In this document: positions 7,214 through 15,097 of the stretch, one piece after another
Layout: each line of letters begins with the position of its first letter
Numbering within the stretch: the first letter of the stretch is position 1
Source of the DNA: Reyranella sp.
GTDB lineage: Bacteria; Pseudomonadota; Alphaproteobacteria; Reyranellales; Reyranellaceae
Reading direction: 5' to 3'
Assembly (NCBI GenBank): GCA_030681635.1
Contig: JAUXRT010000691.1
Location: 1 to 18,245, forward strand
DNA length: 18,245 bases
Notes under the pieces: model-generated
Told to the model about the DNA's origin: nothing
The model's database searches: none
The model's input: the letters and a program-made list of their open reading frames with translations, nothing else
Position numbers and translations under genes: made by a program

Positions 7214-7235
7214 GGCGGCCATTCTCTCGGCCGCC
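7214..7235 (-). other. Stem-loop between dapD and the lipoprotein start
   Basis: GGCGGCC at 7214-7220 and GGCCGCC at 7229-7235 form a perfect seven-pair GC stem with an eight-base loop. On the minus strand it lies 41 bases after the dapD stop and ends two bases before the lipoprotein ATG. Only two T follow, so it is a weak terminator at best. It could also cover the ribosome site of the lipoprotein. Confidence 0.5.
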
Positions 7236-7276
7236 GCGATCACGGTAAACCTACCGCAGGTTGTAAAACGCGAAGA

Positions 7277-8116
<840 letters not shown>

Positions 8117-8160
8117 TGTCCCCTCGGAATTCTGCCGCGGGACCTTATATGCTGCTCCCG

Positions 8161-8613
8161 ATGGCCTTCAAGCTCCCTGAATCGGTCCTGGTCGTGGTCC
8201 ATACGCCACGGCTCGACATCTTGCTGCTGGAGCGGGCAAGTGGCGGCCTGTGGCAATCCGTGACCGGTTCCCGCGAACCCGACGATCCGGACTTCGAGGC
8301 CACGGCGCGGCGCGAGCTTTTGGAGGAAACCGGCCTCTCGGTCGGGACCCTGACCGACTGGCGGCTCACCAACCGCTACGAGATCTGGGCCCAGTGGCGG
8401 GGGCGCTACGCCCCCGGTGTCACCCACAACACCGAGCATGTCTTCTCCTTCCAGGTGGCGGAACAGACGGTGGCGACCCTCGACCCGGCCGAGCACGTGT
8501 CCCAGCTCTGGCTGCCCTGGCGGGAGGCGATGGAGAAGGTCTTTTCGCCCACAAACCGCGACGCGATCCGGCAGCTTCAGCGGCGGGTTCTCGGGCATAG
8601 TGACCCGGCATGA
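8161..8613 (+). CDS. nudB: NUDIX hydrolase, NudB-like (dihydroneopterin triphosphate pyrophosphohydrolase)
   Basis: A 150-residue NUDIX enzyme. Similarity to NudB of folate synthesis is clear in LWQSVTGS, in RYAPGVTHNTEHVF and in the C-terminal W-REAMEK-SPTNRDAI region. The NUDIX box carries the catalytic RELLEETGL. The loop before it (GSREPDDPDFEA) is one residue longer than the consensus and has Asp/Pro where the first Glu is expected. This Glu is not among the core metal ligands. The start at 8161 fits the family N-terminus; an in-frame ATG at 8149 with GGGA upstream is an alternative that adds four residues. The stop overlaps the transporter start as ATGA. The reaction is inferred from similarity; other nucleotides are possible substrates. 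Confidence 0.85.
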   Translation: MAFKLPESVLVVVHTPRLDILLLERASGGLWQSVTGSREPDDPDFEATARRELLEETGLSVGTLTDWRLTNRYEIWAQWRGRYAPGVTHNTEHVFSFQVAEQTVATLDPAEHVSQLWLPWREAMEKVFSPTNRDAIRQLQRRVLGHSDPA

Positions 8614-9986
8614 CCGCCACTCCCAAGGAAGCCTCGAAGCTCGGCCAATTCAGCTGGGCCCTGTTCGACTGGGCCAACCAGCCCTTCTTCACCATCATCA
8701 CGACGTTTATCTTCGCGCCCTACTTCGCCAACGTGCTGGTGGGCGATCCCGTGAAGGGCCAGTCGGCCTGGGCGTTTACGCAATCAGCGTCGGGCATCCT
8801 GATCGCGCTGATGAGCCCTTTCCTCGGCGCCATGGCCGACGCGGGCGGACGGCGCAAACCCTACATCTTCGCCTTCCAGCTCCTGCTCGCCGTGGGCTGC
8901 GCCGGCCTCTGGTTCGCCTATCCCAACCGGCCCGACCTGATCCTGCCGATCAGCTGGGCGGTGATCCTGGCCACGGTCGGCGCCGAGATGTCGATCGTGT
9001 TCAACAACGCGCAGCTTCCCGGCATCGTCAGTCCCGAGCGCATGGGGCGGCTCAGCGGCTTCGGCTGGGGCCTGGGCTACTGCGGCGGCCTGGTCTCGCT
9101 GTTCGTGGTGCTGGCCGTCAGCATGCCGGCGATGTTCGGCCTGGCCGCCAACAACGACACGCCGCTGTTCGGTCTCGACGCCGCGAGCCACGAACTCGAA
9201 CGCCTCGTCGGCCCCGTCTCGGCACTGTGGCTCGCCGTCTTCGTGCTGCCGATGTTCCTGTTCACACCCGATTCGGCCGGCGCGCGGCGCCAGCCGCTGC
9301 TCGTCGCCGCGCGCGAAGGCGGTCGCTCGCTCTGGATGACGCTGAAGCGCATCCCGCGCTTCGGCAACGCGTTCCGCTACCTGATCGCCTTCATGCTCTA
9401 CAACGACGGCCTCGCCGCCATCATCGCCTTCGGCGGCGTCTATGCCGCCGCGACCTTCGGCTGGAGCACGGTGACGTTGGGCATCTTCGGCATCATTCTC
9501 ACCGTGTTCGCCATTCCCGGCGCCTTCCTGGGCGGCCGGCTCGACGACTGGATCGGCAGCAAGCGCACGGTCCAGCTCGCCATCGCCGGCGTGATCGTGG
9601 CGACGCTCGGCATCGTCGGCGTCACCGCCACCCATGTGCTCTACGTCATCCCCGTCGATCCCATCAGCCCGACGCGCGGCCTGTTCGGCTCGGTCCAGGA
9701 AAAGACCCTGATGGGCTTCGCCCTGATCCTGGGCTTCTGCATGGGTCCGATGCAGGCCGCCAGCCGCACGCTGGTCGGCCGGCTGGCGCCGCCCGAAATG
9801 ACCGGCGAGTTCTTCGGCCTGTTCGCGCTCTCCGGCCGCGCCACCGCCTGGATGGCACCGCTCGCCATCGGCATCGTGACGGCCGCGACAGGTTCTACGC
9901 GGCTCGGCATGGCGTGCGTGGCGGTTTTCCTGGTGCTAGGTTTCGTGCTGCTGTGGAACGTCCGCGAGGAACGCGCCCAGGTCTGA
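8610..9986 (+). CDS. MFS transporter, UMF1/Atg22-like family
   Basis: A 458-residue inner-membrane permease with about 12 hydrophobic segments. The N-terminal SWALFDWANQPFFTIITTFIFAPYF is the hallmark of the UMF1 (Atg22-like) branch. A cytoplasmic loop of the MFS type (MADAGGRRKP) follows. A second one lies in the C-terminal half (LGGRLDDWIGSKRT), with FGLFALSGRATAWMAPL near the end. Eukaryotic Atg22 exports amino acids from vacuoles; bacterial members have no common substrate. Its ATG overlaps the nudB stop (ATGA), so translation is probably coupled. It is followed after 12 bases by a YdhR-like gene. This cluster could be a convenience operon rather than a pathway. Confidence 0.92.
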   Translation: MTATPKEASKLGQFSWALFDWANQPFFTIITTFIFAPYFANVLVGDPVKGQSAWAFTQSASGILIALMSPFLGAMADAGGRRKPYIFAFQLLLAVGCAGLWFAYPNRPDLILPISWAVILATVGAEMSIVFNNAQLPGIVSPERMGRLSGFGWGLGYCGGLVSLFVVLAVSMPAMFGLAANNDTPLFGLDAASHELERLVGPVSALWLAVFVLPMFLFTPDSAGARRQPLLVAAREGGRSLWMTLKRIPRFGNAFRYLIAFMLYNDGLAAIIAFGGVYAAATFGWSTVTLGIFGIILTVFAIPGAFLGGRLDDWIGSKRTVQLAIAGVIVATLGIVGVTATHVLYVIPVDPISPTRGLFGSVQEKTLMGFALILGFCMGPMQAASRTLVGRLAPPEMTGEFFGLFALSGRATAWMAPLAIGIVTAATGSTRLGMACVAVFLVLGFVLLWNVREERAQV

Positions 9987-9998
9987 GGGAGGCGACGC

Positions 9999-10313
9999 AT
10001 GATCACCGCCATCGTGAATTTCAAGCTGCCGGACGGAATCGATTCGAAGAAAGCCGCCGAACTCTTCAAAGGCTCGGCGCCCAAGTACCGCGGCATGAAG
10101 GGGCTGGTGCGGAAGTACTATCTCTTCGACGGCGAGAAGCGGATCGGCGGCGGCGTCTATCTGTGGAAGACCCGCGCCGATGCCGAGGCAGTCTACACGC
10201 CGCAATGGCAGGCCTACATCGCGGAGCGCTACGGCGCGCCGCCGGACATCCGCTATTTCGAGACGGCCGTCGTCGTCGACAACGAGACCGACAGGATCGA
10301 AGAGGCCGCCTGA
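9999..10313 (+). CDS. Small YdhR-like/putative monooxygenase protein
   Basis: A 104-residue protein of the dimeric alpha-beta barrel type. MITAIVNFKLPDGIDSKKAAELFKGSAPKY is followed by GLVRKYYLFDGEKRIGGGVYLWKTRADAEAVY and WQAYIAERYGAPPDIRYFE. This layout matches YdhR-type putative monooxygenases. Known relatives lack a proven reaction in most cases. The start has GGGAGGCGACGC directly before the ATG. It is the third gene of the nudB-MFS cluster, 12 bases after the transporter, and is followed after 23 bases by the CYTH gene. Confidence 0.8.
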   Translation: MITAIVNFKLPDGIDSKKAAELFKGSAPKYRGMKGLVRKYYLFDGEKRIGGGVYLWKTRADAEAVYTPQWQAYIAERYGAPPDIRYFETAVVVDNETDRIEEAA

Positions 10314-10336
10314 CGAAGGTCGAGGATCGGGGGCCA

Positions 10337-10882
10337 ATGGACGTCGATCGTAAGGTCGCGACGGCCCTGGGCTTTCCCAAGCCGCAATACATGTTGGTCG
10401 AGCGGGAGCGCCGCTGGCTGTGCCGATACGTGCCGCGCGAGCGCGTCGTGCGGACGGAAATGGTCACTGACCTGTACGTCACCGGAACGCAATTGCGGCT
10501 CCGGGAGGCGCGCCCGATCGGTGGCGGCCCGTCCAAGCTCCGTTTCAGCCGCAAGGCCGATGTCGACGCCCACACGCGCCTGATCACGTCGATCTATCTA
10601 CCTGAGGCAGAGTTCGCCGTTTTGGCCACGGCGCTGCCGGGCGCCCGGATCCGGAAGATCCGGCACACGTTGCACCACCTTCCGGGCATCCAGATCAGCG
10701 TCGACGAATTCCAGGACGGACTAGACGGGCTCGTCCTGGTCGAGGCCGAGTTCCACACGCGTGAGCTGATGGCGGCTTTCAAGACGCCCGACTTCGCGAA
10801 GCGCGACGTCACGGACGACCCGCGCTTCACCGGTGGTTTCCTCGCCCGGGACGGTCTTCCCGGGGACTTTGGCCCAGTCTAG
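10337..10882 (+). CDS. CYTH-domain protein
   Basis: A 181-residue soluble protein of the CYTH (adenylyl cyclase CyaB/thiamine triphosphatase) tunnel fold. These proteins bind triphosphates and divalent metals inside a beta barrel. Visible signature residues are E22-R-E24 near the N-terminus, R54-L-R56, K67-R69, R106 and R109, D123, and E136-E138 (LVEAEF). The canonical ExExK start appears as ERERR, so the usual Lys is Arg. The likely activity is inorganic triphosphatase or a related hydrolysis, but the sequence does not decide. The ATG at 10337 is preceded by GGATCGGGGG. The stop lies eight bases from the convergent DUF1428 stop. It closes the plus-strand cluster that starts with nudB. Confidence 0.85.
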   Translation: MDVDRKVATALGFPKPQYMLVERERRWLCRYVPRERVVRTEMVTDLYVTGTQLRLREARPIGGGPSKLRFSRKADVDAHTRLITSIYLPEAEFAVLATALPGARIRKIRHTLHHLPGIQISVDEFQDGLDGLVLVEAEFHTRELMAAFKTPDFAKRDVTDDPRFTGGFLARDGLPGDFGPV

Positions 10883-10890
10883 GGACAAAT

Positions 10891-11604
10891 CTAGGCGTCG
10901 AGGATCGGCGCGAAGCCGCCGTAGATCATGCGCTTGCCGTCGAACGGCATGGTGTGGTTCTTCATGCGCTCGTCGGCCATCATCTTCTTCCAGCCCTCGT
11001 CGCGCACCGCCTTCGAAGGCCACTCGACCCACGAATAGACGATCTTCTCGTCGGGCGTCGCCTTCACCGCGCCCTTGAAGTCGGTGACCTTGCCGTCAGG
11101 TACATCGTCGCCCCAGGCCTCGACGACGCGGGTGGCGCCGAATTCCTTGAACAGGACCGCTGCCTTCGCGGCCATTTCGCGATAGGCCTCCTTGTTGCCG
11201 GCCGGAACGGGCACCAGGTAGCCGTCGACATAGCCGGTCTTGCCGCGGCCGCGCTCGTCGATCATCGGTATGAAGCCGCCGTAGATCATGCGCTTGCCGT
11301 CGAACGGCGGGTTGGAGCCCATCTCCTTCATGCGCGGATCCGACATCATTTTCTCGTAGGCCTTACCGGCCGCTTCCTTGCTGGCATATTCGTGCCACGA
11401 GAAGACAACGACCTCGTCCGGCTTGGCCTTCACCGAGCCCTTGAAGTCGGTGACCTTGCCGTCGGGCACGTCATCGCCCCAGGCTTCGACGACACGGGTG
11501 GCGCCGAATTCCCTGAACACCGGCGCGAAATCGGCGGCGAGCTTGGCGTACGCTTCCTTGTTCGCGGCGGGCACCGCAACGACGAATCCCTGCACGTAGC
11601 TCAT
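10891..11604 (-). CDS. Tandem double-DUF1428 protein
   Basis: A 237-residue protein made of two DUF1428 (dimeric alpha-beta barrel) domains, about 2-116 and 124-236. The family normally has one domain of roughly 115 residues. The halves share an identical 25-residue block (32-56 and 154-178) and GKRMIYGG near each end (103-110 and 223-230). At DNA level a run of about 27 identical bases recurs exactly 360 bases apart (10921 and 11281), so the duplication is recent or has been homogenised. The function of DUF1428 is not known. The ATG at 11604 follows GAGGAGGAAA. A TATTAT -10 on the minus strand and a palindrome shared with the divergent MarR gene suggest MarR control. Confidence 0.92.
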   Translation of the reverse strand: MSYVQGFVVAVPAANKEAYAKLAADFAPVFREFGATRVVEAWGDDVPDGKVTDFKGSVKAKPDEVVVFSWHEYASKEAAGKAYEKMMSDPRMKEMGSNPPFDGKRMIYGGFIPMIDERGRGKTGYVDGYLVPVPAGNKEAYREMAAKAAVLFKEFGATRVVEAWGDDVPDGKVTDFKGAVKATPDEKIVYSWVEWPSKAVRDEGWKKMMADERMKNHTMPFDGKRMIYGGFAPILDA

Positions 11605-11626
11605 GATTTTTCCTCCTCGTCAGCTC

Positions 11627-11655
11627 TTGACATAATAAGTTGATATCAACATGAT
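11627..11655 (+). promoter_or_regulatory. Predicted promoter of the MarR gene
   Basis: TTGACA (11627-11632), a 17-base spacer and CATGAT (11650-11655) give a good sigma70-like promoter. The expected start point falls on the MarR ATG at 11662, and no Shine-Dalgarno precedes that ATG, so the message may be leaderless. The palindrome at 11639-11650 lies between the two hexamers. Confidence 0.6.
11639..11650. promoter_or_regulatory. Palindromic MarR-type operator between the DUF1428 and MarR genes
   Basis: GTTGATATCAAC is a perfect 12-bp inverted repeat in the 57-base divergent gap. Such TTGATATCAA-like palindromes suit MarR-family dimers. It overlaps the predicted MarR promoter spacer and lies just upstream of the minus-strand TATTAT (11632-11637) that could serve the DUF1428 gene. 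One site could therefore repress both genes. Confidence 0.7.
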
Positions 11656-11661
11656 TGTGGC

Positions 11662-12102
11662 ATGTCAAAGGCGACGGCCATCCGCTACGAGACAACGGAG
11701 CATGTCCACGACAGTTGCCTGTGCTTCGCCGCACAGCGCACCGCGCGCGTGCTGGCGCGTCATTTCGATGACATGTTCCGGCCGCTCGGCCTCACCAGTG
11801 GCCAGTTCTCGCTGCTGATGTCGCTCAATCAGCCGGAACCTCCGTCGATCGGCTCGGTCGCGAACCTTCTGGCGATGGATCGCACGACGCTCACCGCGGC
11901 GCTGAAGCCGCTTGAGCGCAATGGCCTTCTGGCGATCAAGGTCGACCCGGCCGACCGGCGCGGCCGTCGTCTCGTTCTGACGGTCGCGGGCCATCGCCTG
12001 CTGGCCGCCGCGCTGCCGATCTGGAAGCGTGAGCATGGCCGGATCGAGAAGCTGCCCGAGAACGCCGATGCGCTGCGGGCCGGCTTGAGGGCGCTCGCGT
12101 GA
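11662..12102 (+). CDS. MarR-family transcriptional regulator
   Basis: A 146-residue winged-helix regulator. The core PLGLTSGQFSLLMSL...IGSVANLLAMDRTTLTAALKPLERNGLL is the MarR helix-turn-helix, followed by the DPADRRGRRLVLT wing. The N-terminal CLCFAAQRTARVL segment with two Cys occurs in a subgroup of the family and could sense oxidants or electrophiles; this is inference. It diverges from the double-DUF1428 gene with a shared palindrome, and its stop overlaps the next gene's start as GTGA. It therefore likely regulates itself, the GFA-type gene and the DUF1428 gene. The ATG at 11662 lacks a Shine-Dalgarno and coincides with the predicted transcription start. Confidence 0.93.
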   Translation: MSKATAIRYETTEHVHDSCLCFAAQRTARVLARHFDDMFRPLGLTSGQFSLLMSLNQPEPPSIGSVANLLAMDRTTLTAALKPLERNGLLAIKVDPADRRGRRLVLTVAGHRLLAAALPIWKREHGRIEKLPENADALRAGLRALA

Positions 12103-12593
12103 GCCTCACTGCTCGTTGCGCCTGCGGCAACGTCGAGTACGAGGCGACCGGAGATCCGATCCTGGGCGTCGCCTGCTATTGCGACGATTGCCAGGAAGGC
12201 GCACGCCGCATCGAAGCGCTGCCCGGCGCCCCTCGGGTGCGCGATCCCGACGGCGGCGTCGCCTACATCCTCTACCGCAAGGATCGTATCCGCTGCGTCA
12301 AAGGCGGGGACCGCCTGCAAAGCCACAAGCTCAAGCCGAAGACGGATACCAACCGCGTTGTGGCGAGCTGCTGCAATTCCGCCATGGCCTTGACCTTCGA
12401 CGATTCGAAGCACTGGGTGCCGGTCAATCGGGCGCGCCTGCAGAATGCACCGCCGGTCGACATGCGCATCTGCACCAAATTCGCGCCCGATGCCGCCGCG
12501 ATCCCGCGCGATGTCCCGGTCTATCCGGGCTTCTCGGTCCGGTTCATCTGGAAACTGCTCGGCGCCCGGCTCGCGATGGCGCTCGGTCGCTAG
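12099..12593 (+). CDS. GFA/CENP-V-like zinc protein
   Basis: A 164-residue protein with the cysteine pattern of the GFA (glutathione-dependent formaldehyde-activating enzyme-like) fold: C7-x-C9 (RCACGNV), C26, C28 and C31 (CYCDDC) and C91-C92 (SCCNSAM). These residues would bind zinc. It departs from classical GFA enzymes in the middle and in a C-terminal extension of about 60 residues. It may belong to a GFA-like family of unknown function, and formaldehyde chemistry should not be assumed. The GTG start at 12099 overlaps the MarR stop (GTGA), so the two are translationally coupled. It converges on nth, with stops two bases apart inside the palindrome TAGGCCTA. Confidence 0.8.
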   Translation: MSLTARCACGNVEYEATGDPILGVACYCDDCQEGARRIEALPGAPRVRDPDGGVAYILYRKDRIRCVKGGDRLQSHKLKPKTDTNRVVASCCNSAMALTFDDSKHWVPVNRARLQNAPPVDMRICTKFAPDAAAIPRDVPVYPGFSVRFIWKLLGARLAMALGR

Positions 12594-12595
12594 GC

Positions 12596-13243
12596 CTAGG
12601 CCACCACCGTCTTGCCCTTGAACGTGCAGAGGTCGGCCACCACGCAGGCCGGACACAGCGGCGTGCGGGCCTTGCAGGTGTAGCGGCCGTGCAGGATCAG
12701 CCAGTGATGCGCATGCAGCCGGTATTCCTCGGGCACGCGCTTCAGGAGTTTCAGCTCGACCTGCAGCGGGTTCTTGCCGGGCGCCAGACCGGTGCGGTTG
12801 CCGACGCGAAAAATGTGGGTGTCGACGGCGATGGTCGCCTCGCCGAAGGCCACGTTCATCACCACGTTGGCGGTCTTGCGGCCGACGCCGGGCAGGGCCT
12901 GCAGCTCCTCGTGCGTGCGCGGCACTTCGCCGCCGTGCCGCTCGAGCAGGAGATGGCTGAGCGCGATCACGTTCCTGGCTTTGGTGCGAAAGAGACCGAT
13001 CGTCTTGATGTGGTCGATCAGTTTCTTCTCGCCCAATGCGACCATCTGGGCCGGCGTCTTGATGAACTTGAACAACGGCCCGGTGGCGCGGTTGACGCCG
13101 ACGTCGGTCGCCTGGGCCGAGAGCACCACAGCTACCAGCAGGTGATAGAAGTTTTCGTATTCCAGCTCGGTCTCGGGCTCCGGCATCGCGGCCGCGAGGC
13201 GGGCAAAGAACTCGGGGATGACGGCGGTCTTCATCAGGGCCAT
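12596..13243 (-). CDS. nth: Endonuclease III, DNA glycosylase/AP lyase
   Basis: Base-excision repair enzyme removing oxidised pyrimidines and cleaving abasic sites. The helix-hairpin-helix LPGVGRKTANVV carries catalytic K123, and D141 follows in VDTHIFRV. The iron-sulfur cluster ligands are C190-x6-C197-x2-C200-x5-C206. At 215 residues it is full length. The start may be the ATG at 13243 or the in-frame ATG at 13234 (MKTAVIPEFF), which fits relatives equally well; neither has a clear Shine-Dalgarno. It diverges from the DUF2244 gene with only 13 bases between the two ATGs, so its promoter must lie inside that gene. The nth-DUF2244 neighbourhood is common in alphaproteobacteria. Confidence 0.97.
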   Translation of the reverse strand: MALMKTAVIPEFFARLAAAMPEPETELEYENFYHLLVAVVLSAQATDVGVNRATGPLFKFIKTPAQMVALGEKKLIDHIKTIGLFRTKARNVIALSHLLLERHGGEVPRTHEELQALPGVGRKTANVVMNVAFGEATIAVDTHIFRVGNRTGLAPGKNPLQVELKLLKRVPEEYRLHAHHWLILHGRYTCKARTPLCPACVVADLCTFKGKTVVA

Positions 13244-13256
13244 ATAGCTTCATAGC

Positions 13257-13754
13257 ATGACCGAAACGCCCATTACCTCAGGGCCGGGGATGGTCCATTT
13301 CGCCACCTCGCTCAGCCCCCATCGCAGCCTGTCGCCCGACGGCTTCAAGTGGGTGATCCGTGGCGCCATCGCGGCCAATCTCCTGATCGGCGTGCCGATG
13401 CTGGTCCTGGGCGCTTGGCCCGTGATGGGCTTCATGGGCCTCGATGTCTGGCTGCTGTGGTGGCTGTTCAAGCGCTCCTATCTCGACGCGCGGCGCAGCG
13501 AGACGCTGGTGCTGACCGACAGCGAATTGCTGGTCGATCGCGTGGCGCCCGACGGCGAGCGCGAGGAGCACCGGCTCGACGCCTACTGGCTGCGGCTCGA
13601 CGCGACCGAGGATCGGCTGATCGTGGTCTCGAAGGGCAATCGCCTGGTGATCGGCCGCTTTCTTTCGCCCGAGGCGCGCCTGGCCCTGGCGGAGCAGCTG
13701 AAGGCGGCGCTCGCCGACATGCGCGCGCCGCAGTTCAAGCACGACTGGGATTAG
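13257..13754 (+). CDS. DUF2244 membrane protein
   Basis: A 165-residue integral membrane protein of unknown function. The family pattern is visible: SLSPHRSLSPDGFKWVIRG, two membrane segments (about 33-50 and 54-72) around GAWPVMGFMGLDVWLLWWLF, then a cytoplasmic part with SETLVLTDSELLVDRV, YWLRLD and FLSPEARLALAEQLKAAL. The ATG at 13257 has no ribosome site. An in-frame ATG at 13290 (MVHFATSL) is preceded by AGGGCCGGGG and may be the true start, which would also widen the gap to nth to about 46 bases. The stop overlaps the convergent dapB stop by four bases (TTAG). Confidence 0.88.
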   Translation: MTETPITSGPGMVHFATSLSPHRSLSPDGFKWVIRGAIAANLLIGVPMLVLGAWPVMGFMGLDVWLLWWLFKRSYLDARRSETLVLTDSELLVDRVAPDGEREEHRLDAYWLRLDATEDRLIVVSKGNRLVIGRFLSPEARLALAEQLKAALADMRAPQFKHDWD

Positions 13755-14548
13755 AGCCCCAGCACGTCCTTCATGCCGTAGAGGCCGGGCTTCTTGCCTT
13801 CGAGCCACTTGGCGGCCATCACGGCGCCCATGGCATAGCCCTCGCGGCTGAAGGAGCGGTGCGTCAGCTCGAGCCGCTCGCCGGCGGAGGCGAAATAGAC
13901 CGTGTGGACGCCGACCTCCTCGCCGCCGCGCAGGGTGGCGAAGCCAATCTCGCCAGTGGGCCGCGCGCCGGTATGGCCGTCGCGGCTCTTGCGCCAGACC
14001 TTCTCGAGCTCGACCTTGCGGCCCGCCGCCGCCGAGCGGCCGAGCGCCAGCGCCGTGCCGGACGGCGCGTCGATCTTGTGGCGATGGTGCATCTCCAGCA
14101 CCTCGATGTCGTAGGAGGGATCGAGCATCGACGCGGTCTTCTCGACCAGCGCCATCAGGACGTTGACGCCCAGCGCCATGTTGGCCGCCCACATGATCGG
14201 CACGTTCTTCGCCGCCGCATGGATCAGCGCCGTCTGCTGCGGGTCGAGGCCGGTCGTGCCGATCACCATGGCGACGCCCTTCTCCGCGGCGATCCCGGCA
14301 TGCGCCACGGTGGCGGCCGGTACGGTGAAGTCGATCACGACATTGGCCGCGCCGATGGCGGCGGCGCTGTCGCCCGTGATTTTCACGCCGCCCTTCTCCA
14401 GGCCCGCGACCTCCGAGGCGTCGCGGCCTAAGGCGTTGCTGCCGGCCGCCTCGATGGCGCCGGCCAGGCTGCAACCTTCCGTGGCGGCGATGCGCCGGAT
14501 CAGCATTTGGCCCATGCGGCCGGCGGCGCCGGCAATGGCGATCTTCAT
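13751..14548 (-). CDS. dapB: 4-hydroxy-tetrahydrodipicolinate reductase
   Basis: Reduces 4-hydroxy-tetrahydrodipicolinate with NAD(P)H in lysine/diaminopimelate synthesis; its product is the DapD substrate. The Rossmann motif is GAAGRMG (7-13). The FTVPAATVAHAGIAAEKGVAMVIGTTG region and the signature EMHHRHKIDAPSGTAL follow, with the catalytic H154/H155 and K158 and the S-G-T substrate loop. At 265 residues it is the usual length. The ATG at 14548 follows GAGGGGGAT. It overlaps the DUF2244 stop by four bases at its 3' end. A 12-bp palindrome (14615-14626) lies in its upstream region, near a possible TTTAAT -10 element. Confidence 0.97.
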   Translation of the reverse strand: MKIAIAGAAGRMGQMLIRRIAATEGCSLAGAIEAAGSNALGRDASEVAGLEKGGVKITGDSAAAIGAANVVIDFTVPAATVAHAGIAAEKGVAMVIGTTGLDPQQTALIHAAAKNVPIMWAANMALGVNVLMALVEKTASMLDPSYDIEVLEMHHRHKIDAPSGTALALGRSAAAGRKVELEKVWRKSRDGHTGARPTGEIGFATLRGGEEVGVHTVYFASAGERLELTHRSFSREGYAMGAVMAAKWLEGKKPGLYGMKDVLGL

Positions 14549-14614
14549 ATCATCCCCCTCTCGTCGGGCGCGGATGCTATCCTAGAGTCTTTCCGGCGAG
14601 GATTAAAATGTCCA

Positions 14615-14626
14615 AGTCGCGCGACT
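14615..14626. promoter_or_regulatory. Palindrome upstream of dapB
   Basis: AGTCGCGCGACT is a perfect 12-bp inverted repeat 67 bases upstream of the dapB ATG. On the minus strand it is followed nine bases later by TTTAAT, a possible -10 element. It could be an operator or just a local palindrome; the regulator is unknown. Confidence 0.35.
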
Positions 14627-14628
14627 AA

Positions 14629-14734
14629 AACCTCATGCTGAGGAGGCCACGAAGTGGCCGTCTCGAAGCATGGGCCACAGCGCCGCTGATCCCACCCTTC
14701 GAGACGGCGCTACGCGCCTCCTCAGGGTGAGGTT
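14629..14734. repeat. Interspersed palindromic repeat element
   Basis: Two arms (14629-14674 and 14691-14734) form an imperfect inverted repeat around a 16-base centre. They share AACCTCA, CTGAGGAGGC and GTCTCGAA. Each arm also carries its own perfect hairpin: GGCCAC-gaa-GTGGCC at 14645-14659 and GGCGC-tac-GCGCC at 14706-14718. Sequences of the CCTCA-TGAGGAGG-GTCTCGAA type are scattered in many alphaproteobacterial genomes as REP-like elements between genes. Only one copy is in this window, so its repetitive nature is inferred. Confidence 0.75.
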
Positions 14735-14765
14735 AGTGCCAGGGTGACAGGCGGGGGAGTCGGAC

Positions 14766-15038
14766 ATGCTGTTCATGGTGGTCGAGAAGTTCAGGAATCA
14801 GGACGGCAAGGCCGTGTACGCCAAGCTGCGCGATGCCGGCCGGGCATTGCCCGACGGGCTGAAATTCGTGGCGAGCTACGTCACGGCCGATCTCGGCCGC
14901 TGCTTCCAGCTCATGGAGACCGACGACATCACGACCTTCCAGCGCTGGATCGCCGACTGGCAGGAGGTCGTGGAGTTCGAGGTCGTCCCCGTGGTCGAGG
15001 GCAAGGACACGCGGGCGGCCCTGGAACCGCTGTTGTAA
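14766..15038 (+). CDS. DUF3303 family protein
   Basis: A 90-residue small protein of unknown function. The family pattern is visible as MLFMVVEKF at the N-terminus, the central GRALPDGLKFVASYV, DLGRCFQLMETDD, and W-ADWQEVVEFEVVPV near the end; it looks like a compact alpha-beta fold. The ATG is preceded by GGCGGGGGAG with good spacing. It stands alone between the palindromic repeat element and a terminator-like hairpin starting 85 bases downstream. Confidence 0.85.
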   Translation: MLFMVVEKFRNQDGKAVYAKLRDAGRALPDGLKFVASYVTADLGRCFQLMETDDITTFQRWIADWQEVVEFEVVPVVEGKDTRAALEPLL

Positions 15039-15097
15039 GGGCCTTAAAATTGGATTTGCAAGTTCAGCAAGAATAGGTTAAGAAAAAGGCCAATCTA

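Noticed and set aside
7243..7256. A small hairpin CGGTA-aacc-TACCG downstream of dapD as terminator
   Set aside because: The stem has only five pairs and no T-run follows on either strand; it is likely chance.
8417..10336. An open frame running in plus frame through nudB, the MFS gene and the YdhR-like gene into the CYTH gene
   Set aside because: The upstream part is an Arg/Pro-rich shadow of three recognised genes. Only the part from the ATG at 10337 reads as a protein family.
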